Assembly (NCBI RefSeq): GCF_037042905.1
Contig: NC_087254.1
Location: 23,041,103-23,105,102, forward strand
From: Lytechinus pictus
Lineage: Eukaryota; Echinodermata; Echinoidea; Temnopleuroida; Toxopneustidae
DNA: 64,000 nt
Direction: 5' to 3'
The position numbers were made by a program, and so were the translations under genes. Positions within the stretch are counted from its first letter, which is position 1, and the number at the start of each line of letters is the position of its first letter. Positions 24,905-36,371 of the stretch are shown here, one piece after another. The notes under the pieces are model-generated. The model was given only the letters and a program-made list of their open reading frames with translations, made no database searches and was not told the DNA's origin.

Positions 24905-27900
24905 CTGGAAGAAGAGACAAGAATTAAAATATATAGCATGAAATGACAGCAGCCCGTAAAGTGATGTGGTACATGTATCTGCACTATTGTAGCATTTTCT
25001 AAATTTATAACGAAGTTTGTGTGATATATCACAATCAGACCACATTATTTAGACAATAATCCTATGAATAACAAGTGGATATATTACATCTGGATGGATT
25101 TCTAAATTAAACTGGGTGGAGCTTAGACTTCCTGTAGTGTTTCACAATGCTGTTATTGCAGTGTGACCTTGGAAAATAATATAAGATTTTTATTTGCATG
25201 TTTGCAACGTGGCTTTTTGTATGGGACAGTAATAAAAATCATGTTTTTCCAAAAGAATGCAAGTGAAACTTGATTAATATGAAGACATAATGAAGTTGAT
25301 CATATAGAATAAATTAATCAATCAAATATATAAACTTATGAGTAAAAACAAGTGGAATGCCTCTGACAGTCTCGCCTGAATTACGCGATTTGATATAGCA
25401 GCAGTGTTGACTTTGAAAACAGCTATTGAATAATAATTCACAAAAGGAAACATTCATATGATAATAAAATACTACGTCCATTGACCCAAAATGACCTTTG
25501 ACCATAATCATGTGATCTAAGATGTGTGCAAAAAAAAATATATACTTGATAACCCTTATATCTATGTTTCATGAACTAGATCCATAAACTTTCTAAGTTA
25601 TGATGCCAATTCAACAAATACCCCCAACATGACAAAAGTTCATTGACCATTAATAACCTTCGACCTTGGTCATGTGACATGCAATGTGCACAGGATGTTC
25701 AGCGATACTTGATTACTCGTATGTCCAAGTTTTATGAACTAGACCAATAAACTTTCAAAGTTATGATGGTAATTCAACAAATACCCCCAATTTGGCCAAA
25801 GTTCATTGACCCAAATTGACCTTTGACCTTAATCATGTGACCTGAAACTTGCACAGGATGTTCAGTGATACTTTATTACTCTTATGTCCAAGTTTTATGA
25901 ACTAGACCAATACACTTTCAAAGTTATGATGGTAATTCAACAAATACCCCCAATTTGGCCAAAGTTCATTGACCCTAATTGACCTTTGACCTTGGTCATG
26001 TGACATGAAACTCAAGCAGGATGTTTAGTAATACTTGATTAATCTTATGTCCAAATTTCATGAACTAGGTCCATATATTTTTTAAGTTATGAGGACATTT
26101 CAAAAACTTAACCTTAGGTTAAGATTTGATGTTGATTCCACAACATGGTCTAAGTTCATTGACCCTAAATGACCTTTGACCTTGGTCATTTGACCTAAAA
26201 CTCAAGCAGGATGTTCAGTAATACTTGATTAACCTTATGGCCAAGTTCCATGAACTAGATCCATATACTTTTTAAGTTATGCTGTCATTTCCAAAACTTA
26301 ACCTTCGGTTAAGATTTGGTGTTGACGCTGCCATCGGAAAAGCGGCGCCTATAGGTGAGACAAAAACCGAGCACCCGGGCATCGCAAATTTGGTCTCAAA
26401 TGATGCGCAAAAAAATAAGGGTTAATAATAAATATTGCATTAGGGGCCTACAACAGGCCTTAAATGCACACTCAGACCTAACTGAGAAAGAAAACAAGCA
26501 TGTCTTACAATACATGTTCAGAAGAGTGTGAAATATACAATGTTTTTGACAAATCAGTCAAATAAGCAAAAAAAACCACACGATACAATAAAACTAAGAT
26601 GTTAAACATGCTAAATCATTTATTTATTTTTATTTAATTTTCATTATAATTGTAATTTTTTTTTGCTGAGATTAATTTTAATCAATGAAAATTAATTGTT
26701 GGATCTTGGCTAACTTGATATGTGAAACAGGGAAACAAAACAAAAAATCTGCAGTAACAAAATAGCTAATTGAATTTAAGATACAGATTCGGCCTATAGC
26801 TTACGAATCCATCACAATCATTACAAATGAAGATAAGTTCATTAAAGAAAATATTATGGAAAGTCCATACAAAGAGGCGCATTTTAAATCGTTGGGTAGG
26901 CCCCTTTCGGCCCCTATCTCATGTTAAAGCAATAATGTAGTCTCTACTCCTTAACTTTGAAATGTTTAACATCTATATTTTTATATTCTTATATAAACTT
27001 CCATAAATGATAAGTGATCAACTTTAAAGCTAAACGAACGTAGTTGCAGTAAAACACTGATTTCGTAAGAAAGTCTGTAAAACCAAGGTAAAGTATTGAT
27101 ATATCATCGTGGATCTAGATCTGGTAGTTACATAAACTGAACTTTGTGAAATCATAATATCTAGGCTTCTAGCTAAAAAACGATCACACTGAAGATCGCC
27201 AACACACGTGGGACAGTGTATTATTATTGCTGGAATAAAGACCCCCATGGAAGTGAACGAATCCGCGCTTATTTTGCTTATTTCTCAGCAATTACACAAT
27301 TTCTTCCAGAATCCTTTGGCACATATTTTTTATTCATACTAACAGACACTTTGGTGATCATTATATTAAATTCTGTAAAGTCATTTTGAGATCGTTCCCA
27401 CAACTGGAATTTATCTTTAAATATGACCAACGTTTATGATCGTTGTCATTTTTAGCACTATTCCATTGCGGGATTAATCGATTCACACCCTTTTATATGT
27501 TTTAATTATTATTGCAAAGCACTACTTTATCCATTTGGACATGTTTGCAGCAATTTTCATATTTTCCTTGTCTTTGTGAGGTTTGTTTATACTCTAAACA
27601 CTCACATTTGTATTTCTTGCGTTATATCTGACATAAAAAATAAATAAATCAGATTTTTCACACACAACCTCTCATATTTTCCTTTTTAGTCTCATACAAT
27701 CAGACAGTCGATTTTGTTTACTCCATTCAAACCCTATTTTTACCTGAACAAATAACATATAAACGCATAATTTGCAAAATTATCATTATAAAATTTCTAT
27801 AAAAATACATAATATTGAACTAATAAAATGTCGAAATTACTTAGTTAAATCAATTTTTATGTCGGACAAGGGTCTCTTTCGTTGAAATATCAATGAAAGG

Positions 27901-30900
27901 TGTCTCTAAAAGGACACCGTGTTCTAATAACGGATATAATGAAAATTTCAATTTTATCCAGTTATGTTTGTGAATCTTTAATGATTTTTCTCTTTTTACC
28001 TCATAGCGTAAGCTCCATACATCAATTCTACAATCAGTAATAAATAAAACATTATTTGATCTCCTTTTATTGAAATATATGATTTTATGAAAAGTCGTCA
28101 TTCCGAAATAAAACGTTCAGGTGACGATGAACTTATGAAGACTAAATATTTTCCCGATACTATCGATATCAAACGATGTCGCGGACTTGGAAGACAAAAT
28201 TGCCTTCGTGAAACGGAAAGCGCTGATTTGTCGCCAATCTTCCTATCTCGGAAGAATGGTCCTAGGACGTTCCTACGTATCGCTCAGGGGCCTGTTGCAT
28301 GAAAGGGTCTTTCGTAGAACCATTCTACGTAAGAACGAGATATCGCTCAACTGTTTCACAAAGCCATTTACTTGCCACCACTAATCATGAACTCGAACAG
28401 GTTTCAGAATGGATCAAAGCCAATAAATTATCACTTAATCTTCAAAAAACAAACTATATGCTCTTCAGTAATATTATAGATGATCTTCCAGGCAATGTTA
28501 TTTTTGAAAATACTAGCATACAAAGAGTTAACAGTACTAAGTTTCTTGGTATAACTATTGACAGCAATTTATCCTGGAAGGAACACGTAGATCACATTTG
28601 TAAAATAATTTCGAGAAATATTGGTATCATAAACAAAGTAAAAATTTTCTTCCCAACCCATATATTATTTAATTTGTATTCAACTTTGGTTCTGCCGCAC
28701 TTAAACTATGGCATAATAGCTTGGGGGAATTGTGCTGACTACCTCGTCAACAGAATTCTACTTTTACAGAAAAAGGCTTTGCGTATTATTTGTCATACAG
28801 ATTTTCGTGCACACACTGATGTACTTTTCTACAATCATAAAATTTTGAAGGTCGGTGATTTATATAGTTATAATCTTGGAAAGCTTATGTATACTTTAGA
28901 TAGAAATGAACTACCAAATATTTTTTATTCCATGTTCACTAAAAATGTCAATATTCATCATTATCCAACAAGGTCCGCCAGACTTTTTCACCCACCAAGA
29001 GCTAGAACCATCCTTCTGAATAAAACATTTATTTTTACCGGTACACAACTTTGGAACTCTCTTTTGGAATCCGTGCGCAATAAACCGACACATTTTAGTT
29101 TCAGTAATGGGTTAAAGAAAATTCTTCTCCACAAATATAAACCGCAGATATCCAACGTCTCTACTTAAGCAGCATTCTCTTTTTTTTTTTTTTTTTTTTT
29201 CTTATTTTCTATTCCCCTCTCCTCACATTTTCATCTTCTCTTTTTATTCGTAATGTGCAGATTTCTTGTTTGTTTTGTCTGTTCTGGTCTTTTGGCTTGT
29301 TATCTGTAGTGTTTGTTTTGTTTTTTTGTTTCTCTGTCCTGTTTTGTCCTGTCTTGTCCTCTTCGGTACACTGTCTTTGTTTTGTTTTGTGTTTTTTTCT
29401 CTGTTAATATTCCCTCTTGTCTTGTTAAATTTATCTTACATACAATATTTGAATCGTTATCTTGTATATATATATATATTTGTATACCATGGGTATGAAT
29501 ATATTGTCTTGATTGTATTAATTTTTGTATATTGTATAAACATACGAAGCTTGACCCCATTAGTAGTCTTCAAATATTTTATTGAACATTGTTAATTTAT
29601 ATTTGTATTTGATAAATTTTAATCAGTTATTTATTTCAGGGGACTCACATAAACAAGCGAAGCTTTCCAGTGAGTTCCCTTTTTTTCATTTCTGTTATTC
29701 ATATTGTGTTTTGTTCCTACTTACTTTGTCAATTGTTTGAAATGAAGAAAAAAATAAATTCAATCAATCAATCAATCAATCAAAGCCGATTTGGGCGATA
29801 CGAAGAATGGTCCTTGGAAAGACACCTCCAGACATGTCCTACGTAGGCATGATCTTCTTTGCACACCGCCCGCCACCGTCGGCATTGAGAGAAAATGCGT
29901 TTATGGCAAGCCACACTGACATATCACCTTTAAACATTTTTTGGGTTGCACACTGATGCATTTTATCTTGGATGGCGCCAAGTTATTTTTTATATGGGGG
30001 CTAGTTGTCATCAATTTCAGGTCGTCTTTTTGTACGGCAAGACGACCCAAAACGGAAGTCATTTTAACTTTAATTCTGGGGTATTATGTCCAGGGGTAAT
30101 GTGGGCCCAAATATTTTTTTAATGTTTTCTTTTATTCTCCCTCTGTCCTATCCCCACACCATTTCCATTATTTTTTCTTTGAAATATCGAAATGGGCGGC
30201 ACTATCTTTCTGACCCCTCATGCTTTCTCATTATAGATAATTAAACAACATAAACACAAATTTCTTTAAAAGAAAAAAAAACTAGGTAAAAAACGTGTTT
30301 ATAACGTTCAGCAAAAAAAAACACGATACAAAACTAAAATGTTAAACATGGTAAATCATTTATCTATTTTTATTTCATTTTCATTAAAATTATTTTTTTT
30401 GCTGAGATTAATTTTAATAAACGATAATTACTTGTCGGATTTGGGCTAACTTGAGATGTGAAACAGTGAACAAAAAATCTGCAGTAACAAAATAGCTAAT
30501 TGAATTTAAGATACAGATTAGGTCTATAGCTTTCGAATCCATCACAATCATTACAAATGAAGATAAGTTCATTAAAGAAAAGATTATGGAAAGTCCATAG
30601 GAAGAGGCGCATTTTAAATCGTAGGATAGACTCCTTTCGGCCCATAATAATGTAGTCTCTGCTCCTCAACTTTGAAATGTTGAACATATAATATATTTTT
30701 TATATTCTTAAACCTTATATTCTTATATAAGCTTCCATAAATTAAGTGATCAACTTTAAAGATGACCAACATTTATGATCATTGTAATTTGTTAGCGTTA
30801 TTTCTGTAAATATTATTTTTTTCCATTGCGGATTGCACACCTTTTTGTATGTTTTAATCATTATGGCAAAGCACTACCTGGTAATTTATCCACTTGGACA

Positions 30901-33900
30901 TATTTGCAGCAATTTTCATATTTTCCTTATCTTCGGTTACTCATCATGCAACTGAGGTATATTTATACTCTAAACACTCACATTTGTATTTCTTGCGTTA
31001 TATCTGTAAAATAAAATAAATAAATTAGATTTTTCACAGGCAGCCTCTCATATTTTCCTTTTTAGTCTCACACAATCAGACACTGTAGATTTTGTTTACT
31101 CCATTCAAACCCTATTTTTACCTCAACAGATTAACATATTAACGCATACTTCGCAAAATCATTATATATCTAGGCTATGTATTCTATAAAAGTACAGAAT
31201 AAAAAATTATTGAACTAGGGGGCCTAATAAAATTAGTTAGTTAAATCAATTTTTATGTCGGACAAGGGTCTCTTTCGTTGAAATATCAATGAAAGGTGTC
31301 TCTAAAAGGACACCGTCTTCTAAATAAGGGAAATAATGAAAATTTCGATTTTATCCAGTTATATTTGAGAATCTTGATTTTTTTTCTTTTTTTACCTCAT
31401 AATTTTAAAGTAAGCTCCATACATCAATATTGTGACACAATCAGTAATAATAAATAAAACATTATTTGATCCCCTTTTATTGAAATAGCCTATATGATTT
31501 TATGAAAAGTCGTCATTCCGAAATTGGGTTCAGGTGACGATGAAGACTAAATAATTTTCCGATAGGGCCTACTATCGATATCAAACGATGTCGCGGACTT
31601 GAAAGACAAAATTGCCTTCGTGAAACGGAAAGCGCTGATTTGTCGCCAATCTTCCTATCTCGGAAGAATTGTACTAGGACGTTCCTACGCATCGCTCATC
31701 TCGTCATGCAACAGGCCCCATCTCGTCTAACCCAGAGAGCTCCCGCCCGCGCAGCGGGCGGGAGCCCAGAAGCTCACAGTGTATTCTACCATTGCCACCG
31801 AACAAGGGTGATTTATGGTCTAAATATTTCTCCAAATGAATTGTGAAAACAAAAAGTGTACAATTACCACGATTATATGGATGAAGGTCTAGCGAGTGGC
31901 AGATTCCTGACATCTGAGCACAGTCTGGAACCTCAAAAAAACCAAAAGTTCTCTCCTTCTACCCAGTCTCGATCGGCCGTTTTGTTACGATTTTTAACAA
32001 AAATGGCCGATCGAGACGGGGTAGAAGCAGAGAACTTTTCGTTTTTTTGAGGTTCCAGACTGTGCTCAGATGTCAGGAATCTGCCACTCGCTAGACCTCG
32101 CATCCATATAATCGTGGTAATTGTACACTTTTTGTTTTCACAATTCATTTGGAGAAATATTTAGACCATAAATCACCCTTGTCCGGTGGCAATGGTAGAA
32201 TACACTGTGAGCTTCTGGGCTCCCGCCCGCTGCGCGGACGGGAGCTCTCTGGGTTACATCTCGTCATGCAACAGACCCCAGGGGCCTGTTGCATGAAAGG
32301 GTCTTTCGTAGAACCATTCTACGTAAGAACGAGATATCGCTCAACTGTTTCACAAAGCCGATTTGGGCGATACGAAGAATGGTCCTTGGAAAGACACCTC
32401 CAGACATGTCCTACGTAGGCATGATCTTCTTTGCACACCGCCCGCCACCGTCGGTATTGAGAGAAAATGCATTTACGGCAAGCCACACTGACATATCACC
32501 TCTAAACATTTTTTTGGTTGCACTCTGATGCATTTGATCTGGGATGGCGCCAAGTTATTTTTTATATGGGGGCTAGTTGTCATCAATTTCAGGTCGTCTT
32601 TTTGCACGGCAGGACGACCAAAAACGGATGTCATTTTAACTTCTCCGGGGTACATGTAATATTCCCGGGGGTAATGTATAGGGCCAAATATTTTTTTTAA
32701 TATGTTTTCTTCTATTCTCCCTCCGTCTTATCCCCACCCCTTTTCTATTAAAAAAATAAACATGAAATACTTAAAATGGGCGGCACTATATCTCTTTAGC
32801 CGACCCCTCATGCTTTCTCATTAAAGATAAACAACAAATTTCTTTAAAAGAAATTATGTAAGGTAAAACACGTGTTAAAAAACATTTAGCAAAAAAAAAA
32901 CAAGACAAACAAAACTAAGATGTTAAACATGCTAAATCATTTATTCATTTTTATTTTATTTTCATTATAATTATTTTTTTTGCCGAGATTTATTTTAATC
33001 AATGAAAATTAATTGTTGGATTTGAAACGTACAGTGAAACAAAACAAAAAAACCTGCAGCTAATATTGAATTTAAGATACAGATTAAGCCTATAGCTTAC
33101 GAATCCATCACAATCATTACAAATGAAGATAAGTTCATTAAAGAAAAGATTATGGAAAGTCCATCGAAGAGGCGCACTTTAAATCTTAGGGTAGGCCCCA
33201 AGCCCCTTTCGGCCCTTATGTCATAGCATATAATCTCTATACTCCTTAACTTTGAAATGTTGAACATATATATTTTTTATGTTAATTCTTAAACCTTTTA
33301 TTCTTATATAAACTTCCATAAATTAAGTGATCATCTTTAAATATGACCAGCGTTTATGATCGTTGTCATATTTAGCATTATTTCTGTAAAAGTATTTTTT
33401 CCATTGCGGATTGATTAACACCCTTTTCTATGTTTTAATTATTATTGCAAAGTACTACTTTATCCACTTGGACATGTTTGCAGCAATTTTCATATTTTCA
33501 TTTTCTTCTGTTACTCATCATGCAACTGAGGTATGTTTATACTCTAAACACTCACATTTGTATTTCTTGCGTTATATCTGATAAATAAAATAAACAAATT
33601 AGATTTTTCACACGCAGCCTCTCATATTTTCCTTTTTAGTCTCATACAATCAGACACTGTTGATTTTGTTTACTCCATTCAAACCCTATATTTACCTCAA
33701 CAAATAACATATTAACGCATAATTTGCAAAATTATCATTATATACAAGTATTCTATAAAGATACAGAATATTTAACTAATAAATGTCGAAATTACTTAGT
33801 TAAATCAATTTTTATGTCGGACAAGGGTCTCTTTCGTTGAAATATCAATAAAAGGTGTCTCTAAAAAGACACCGTGTTCTAAATAAGGGAAATAATGAAA

Positions 33901-34548
33901 ATTTCGATTTTATTTAGTTATGTTTGTGAATCTTCAAAGTTTTTTCTCTTTTAACCTCATAAAGTAAGGTCCATACATCAATTCTACTATCAGTAATAAA
34001 TAAAACATTCTTTGATCTCCTACTATTGAAATATCGGATTTTATGTAAAGTCGTCATTCAGAAATAAAAGGTTCAGGTGACGATGAAGACTAAATATTTT
34101 TCCGATACTATCGATATCAAACGATGTCGCGGACTTGGAAGACAAGATTGCCTTCGTGAAACGGAAAGCGCTGATTTGTCGCCAATCTTCCTATCTCGGA
34201 AGAATGGTCCTAGGACGTTCCTACGTATCGCTCATCTCGTCATGCAACAGGCCCCTGAGGAACAACCAACATAACAGAGACCGAAGCTTTTGGTCTGAGT
34301 AAAACTTAAAAAAGTTAGGCCGGAGGAGCGGGATCGGAAAAAGGCATTTTGCGGCGCGCGACATCGACAATCAGTGGCTAAAGTCTATTTCACGCTTTAA
34401 AAGTTGAAAAATAACGCATGATTCCGACTAATTTACCCAGTAATATAATTGCAAAAGAAATCAAGAAATTTAAGGCAAATAACCTGATGGTAGTTAGGCA
34501 TGAAAATCATAAAATTTCAAGTAATTTATACCTTTCTGCCTCCGCCAT
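24391..34548 (-). CDS. TMEM11: TMEM11, mitochondrial inner-membrane morphology protein
   Basis: Two coding exons (34548-34532 and 24904-24391) give 176 residues plus TAA; the human protein is 192. The body matches TMEM11 (Drosophila PMI): the helical FEFELDQALEAR, the signature GDETARWITVGNCLHKTSVL at 52-71, two membrane spans at about 68-84 and 90-108, and the conserved DPCCKYQVEYD (113-123), LSRLPLHSL and PVVLVRKDD blocks. A third hydrophobic stretch lies near 155-170. The family protein sits in the inner mitochondrial membrane, binds the MICOS complex and controls cristae shape. The large exon is certain. The tiny first exon is an inference from phase, consensus donor and start context (see its own entry). 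Confidence 0.88.
24905..25348 (-). other. TMEM11: 3' end of the TMEM11 intron
   Basis: Unique-looking intronic sequence between the exon 2 acceptor and the tandem-repeat transposon. No other feature seen. Confidence 0.6.
25349..26361 (-). mobile_element. Tandem-repeat transposon carrying AGGTCA pairs, minus copy
   Basis: This is the reverse-orientation copy of 53618-54984. It has the same outer ends (ACAAGTGGAATGCCTCTG on the left, ATAGGTGAGAC on the right) around several ~163-bp tandem units. Each unit carries phrases such as TTCATGAACTAG, AAGTTATGATGG and TTGACCTTTGACCTT. The complement of AGGTCAAAGGTCA is perfect in at least three units (for example 25817-25829). It lies in the TMEM11 intron. 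Confidence 0.85.
26362..26549. other. Short non-coding spacer in the TMEM11 intron
   Basis: No recognisable content beyond a GGGGCCTACAACAGGCC motif that loosely resembles the termini of the neighbouring 2-kb element. Confidence 0.4.
26550..28276. mobile_element. 2-kb inverted-repeat element, copy A (both ends missing)
   Basis: The copy matches copies B, C and D in order (ATACAGATT, CATCACAATCATTACAAATG, GACAAGGGTCTCTTTCGTTG, GCTGATTTGTCGCCAATC). It lacks the 5' third, and its 3' terminus stops at CGCTCA where copy B begins with GGGGCCTG. It also includes the 27145-27412 repeat stretch. Confidence 0.75.
27145..27412. repeat. Interspersed repeat, copy 2 (pair with 15285-15550)
   Basis: The stretch is homologous to 15285-15550. 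Here it is embedded in copy A of the 2-kb element and is absent from copies B-D, so it looks like an insertion into copy A. Confidence 0.5.
28366..29168 (+). pseudogene. Reverse transcriptase C-terminal fragment
   Basis: The open frame encodes the thumb and post-RT region: NKLSLNLQKTNYMLF, FLGITIDSNLSWKEHVDHI, LYSTLVLPHLNYGIIAWG, LLLQKKALRII and TGTQLWNSL, ending TAA at 29166-29168. These are typical of Jockey/CR1/L2-type non-LTR retrotransposons. The catalytic YxDD motif and the endonuclease are missing. The in-frame ATG at 28299 lies outside the insertion in the host element, so it is not the retrotransposon's start. Confidence 0.85.
28366..29780 (+). mobile_element. 5'-truncated non-LTR retrotransposon (Jockey/CR1/L2-like)
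   Basis: The insertion is flanked by a 7-bp duplication CAAAGCC (28359-28365 and 29781-29787) that splits copy B. It encodes the end of a reverse transcriptase ORF and ends in an (AATC)n tail at about 29757-29780. It is 5'-truncated, as is typical of target-primed reverse transcription. Confidence 0.85.
31728..32256. mobile_element. 529-bp near-perfect hairpin (foldback) element
   Basis: Two arms of about 260 bp are inverted copies with very few mismatches around a loop of about 8 bp near 31989-31996. The ends are TAACCCAGAGAGCTCCC and its inverse, and each arm starts with its own GC-rich sub-hairpin (GCTCCCGCCCGC/GCGGGCGGGAGC). A 9-bp duplication CATCTCGTC flanks it (31719-31727, 32257-32265). 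No coding capacity. Confidence 0.9.
32281..34255. mobile_element. 2-kb inverted-repeat element, copy C (intact)
   Basis: This is the best-preserved copy. It runs from GGGGCCTGTTGCATGA at 32281 to TCATGCAACAGGCCCC at 34240-34255 (1975 bp). The interior is AT-rich and non-coding. It is arranged head to tail after copy B and a leftover terminus (32257-32280). Confidence 0.88.
34260..34296. repeat. 37-bp segment identical to 45370-45406
   Basis: An exact 37-bp match, including ACAGAGACCGAAGC, directly follows copy C. At 45 kb the same segment is the right arm of a hairpin; here the left arm is absent. Confidence 0.7.
34532..34548 (-). CDS. TMEM11: Predicted TMEM11 coding exon 1 (17 nt)
   Basis: On the minus strand, CACAATGGCGGAGGCAGAAAG is followed by the donor GTATAAAT. 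It encodes MAEAE plus two bases of an Arg codon. Exon 2 starts with one leftover base, so the phase fits exactly and gives MAEAERDMQPVDC. The ATG has A at -3 and G at +4, and the sequence just upstream is CG-rich and promoter-like. The human first exon also encodes only the short variable N-terminus. Confidence 0.6.
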
Positions 34549-34741
34549 TGTGCAAGTAAATGAGCGAGCTGGCTCAGTTAGCTGACCATACACGCTTTAC
34601 CCGTAGATGGCGCGCTAGCACTAGAGCCGAGCTAGCCGGCCCCCGGCGCGCGCGCGGCATGCAGCTTCCCTGTCAGATCTTGTACAAAATCCCGAGGTAA
34701 TCCGAAATTAGATGACTGATATGAAATTATCATTGAATATA
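34549..34741 (-). promoter_or_regulatory. TMEM11: Probable TMEM11 promoter/5' UTR
   Basis: The block is locally GC/CpG-rich (CCCCGGCGCGCGCGCGGC, GATGGCGCGC) immediately upstream of the predicted start. It is bounded 200 bp upstream by the transposon at 34750. No TATA box is evident. This is inferred from position and composition. Confidence 0.45.
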
Positions 34742-34749
34742 TCTATTTG

Positions 34750-36371
34750 CATGGGTGTCGATCACGGGGGGGATGGGGGGATATATCCCCCCCAATATTT
34801 CAAGTGGGGGGGATGGCCTGTATTATCATCCCCCCCCCAAGAATTTAGGGTAGAAAAATTATAATAATGATGATGAAAAAATGAAAAGTTTGATCATGAT
34901 GATTATAGTGATGATTATAGTATGCCATCAATCAGTTTGTTTCCCTCGCAATTTGTGTATATTGTTATTAAATTAAAACATTCTTTTTCAGGACTATTAA
35001 ACAGATGGGTGGAAGTTCAAGATGAAAAAGAATGAAATGTTTATGTATATGATATTTTTTAACACATGACATAAAAGGACACCAACGAAAAACAACTTTT
35101 GTTGATAGGGTGTTCCATCCCACCAGTGGTGAATGAATTAATTTTAATAAATCAATTAATTCAAAAGGGTGGAAAAACAAACGGTAGTAAAAGGGTGGCA
35201 AGATAATTCGTCTAAGGAATGACCATATAGCTATTAGAGTAATAGCCCCACCAATGAAAATATTTGGGGGGAACATATCGTTTTGCCCCCTCCCAATAAT
35301 TCCGCATGTGCAACTAAAAATAAAATAAGATTGTAATGCTACACTGAAACCAGCAAGCGAGATTAAGATACCAACTCGATTTTGATCTAAAATCGTGCTC
35401 AAAATGTCTGCTTTTCAGATCGGAATATAACATTTTTCAGCTCGCGCTTCGCGCTCGCATCATTTCTGTACCAAAACCCCATACTTTTCATGATTAAATA
35501 GGTGAATAGAATGTTCCGTTTTCAGTTCTATACCTCAAAAGAACTCCCGCTTCGATTTGCAATAATCTTTTAGTGGATATATATCTTGTTCTTTATTAAA
35601 AGCGTCCATTAAATTGTCTTTTTGTCCAGATCGAAATATTAAAATTTTCAGCTAACGCTTTGCGCTCGCATCTATTGTTCTTCTAGATACCCATCTTAAT
35701 CATTGGTACCAAAAGTGCTTAGAATATCAAGCTTTCACGTCAGAATATAAAGAAATTTTAGCTCGCTCTCTAGTGAGATACATGTATCTATGCTCCTCAT
35801 GAGTTACTACAAGCAAACCTAAACAGGTACATTTTTCCTGTTTTCATGTCATACTAAAAATTTTCAGCTCGCGCTTCGCGCTCGCATTGTTGGTGAGGTT
35901 GAGATATGTGTCTCTTTCTCATGATTCATATATATATAAAATATAGGCCTATGTGTGGGGGTGTAGGGGTGTGTGGGTGAGTTTGTTCGTTTTATATGAT
36001 CGAGCGTCTTTGGAACGTTGATTCATGATTTTGCCCCCCCCCCCCAATCTGAAAAATGGATCGATGCCCCTGTGTATACATCATGCTCAATCAACAGATC
36101 ACTATGTACATGTTCCAGATAATTTTTATCATTTTTTCTTTCGTATGAGTTTAGAATAGGCTTACTTGTAACACAAATTGAATTTTAAAAAAAAATTATA
36201 TAAGTACAGTACACTACAACAATGAAGGAATTTCCAAGAACACCATGCATATAAGTCACTCCCAAATGTCCTAACTTGTGATTTTAGTGGGGGTAATGTT
36301 GAAAGATCCCCATCCACAAGAACTTTTGTGTCATCATCCCCCCCAACCAAGAATACTGATCGACACCCATG
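34750..36371. mobile_element. 1.62-kb inverted-repeat element with 8-bp target duplication
   Basis: The element begins CATGGGTGTCGATCAC and ends GATCGACACCCATG. It is flanked by the perfect duplication TCTATTTG (34742-34749, 36372-36379). The 8-bp duplication suggests a hAT-type non-autonomous element. The interior holds several degenerate copies of TTTTCAGCTCGCGCTTCGCG (about 35417, 35648, 35863) and poly-G/C runs. The 144-residue minus-strand ORF inside matches nothing I recognise. Confidence 0.85.

Larger units (their letters stand above)
28277..31719. mobile_element. 2-kb inverted-repeat element, copy B (interrupted)
   Basis: The copy starts GGGGCCTGTTGCATGA and ends with the exact inverse TCATGCAACAGGCCCC. 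Removing the retrotransposon insertion (28366-29780 plus one target duplicate) leaves about 2.0 kb, co-linear with copy C. No transposase ORF was seen, so this is a non-autonomous DNA element of unassigned superfamily. Confidence 0.85.

Noticed and set aside
24905-25032. Upstream extension of the TMEM11 open frame to 25032
   Set aside because: A clean TCTTCTTCCAG acceptor sits at the exon edge and the extension has no TMEM11 likeness.
28299-28365. ATG-initiated N-terminus of the reverse transcriptase ORF
   Set aside because: These codons belong to the host inverted-repeat element; the retrotransposon begins after the target duplication at 28366.
34968-35402. 144-residue minus-strand ORF inside the 1.62-kb element
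   Set aside because: No recognisable transposase or membrane-protein signature; the repeats and composition argue for chance.
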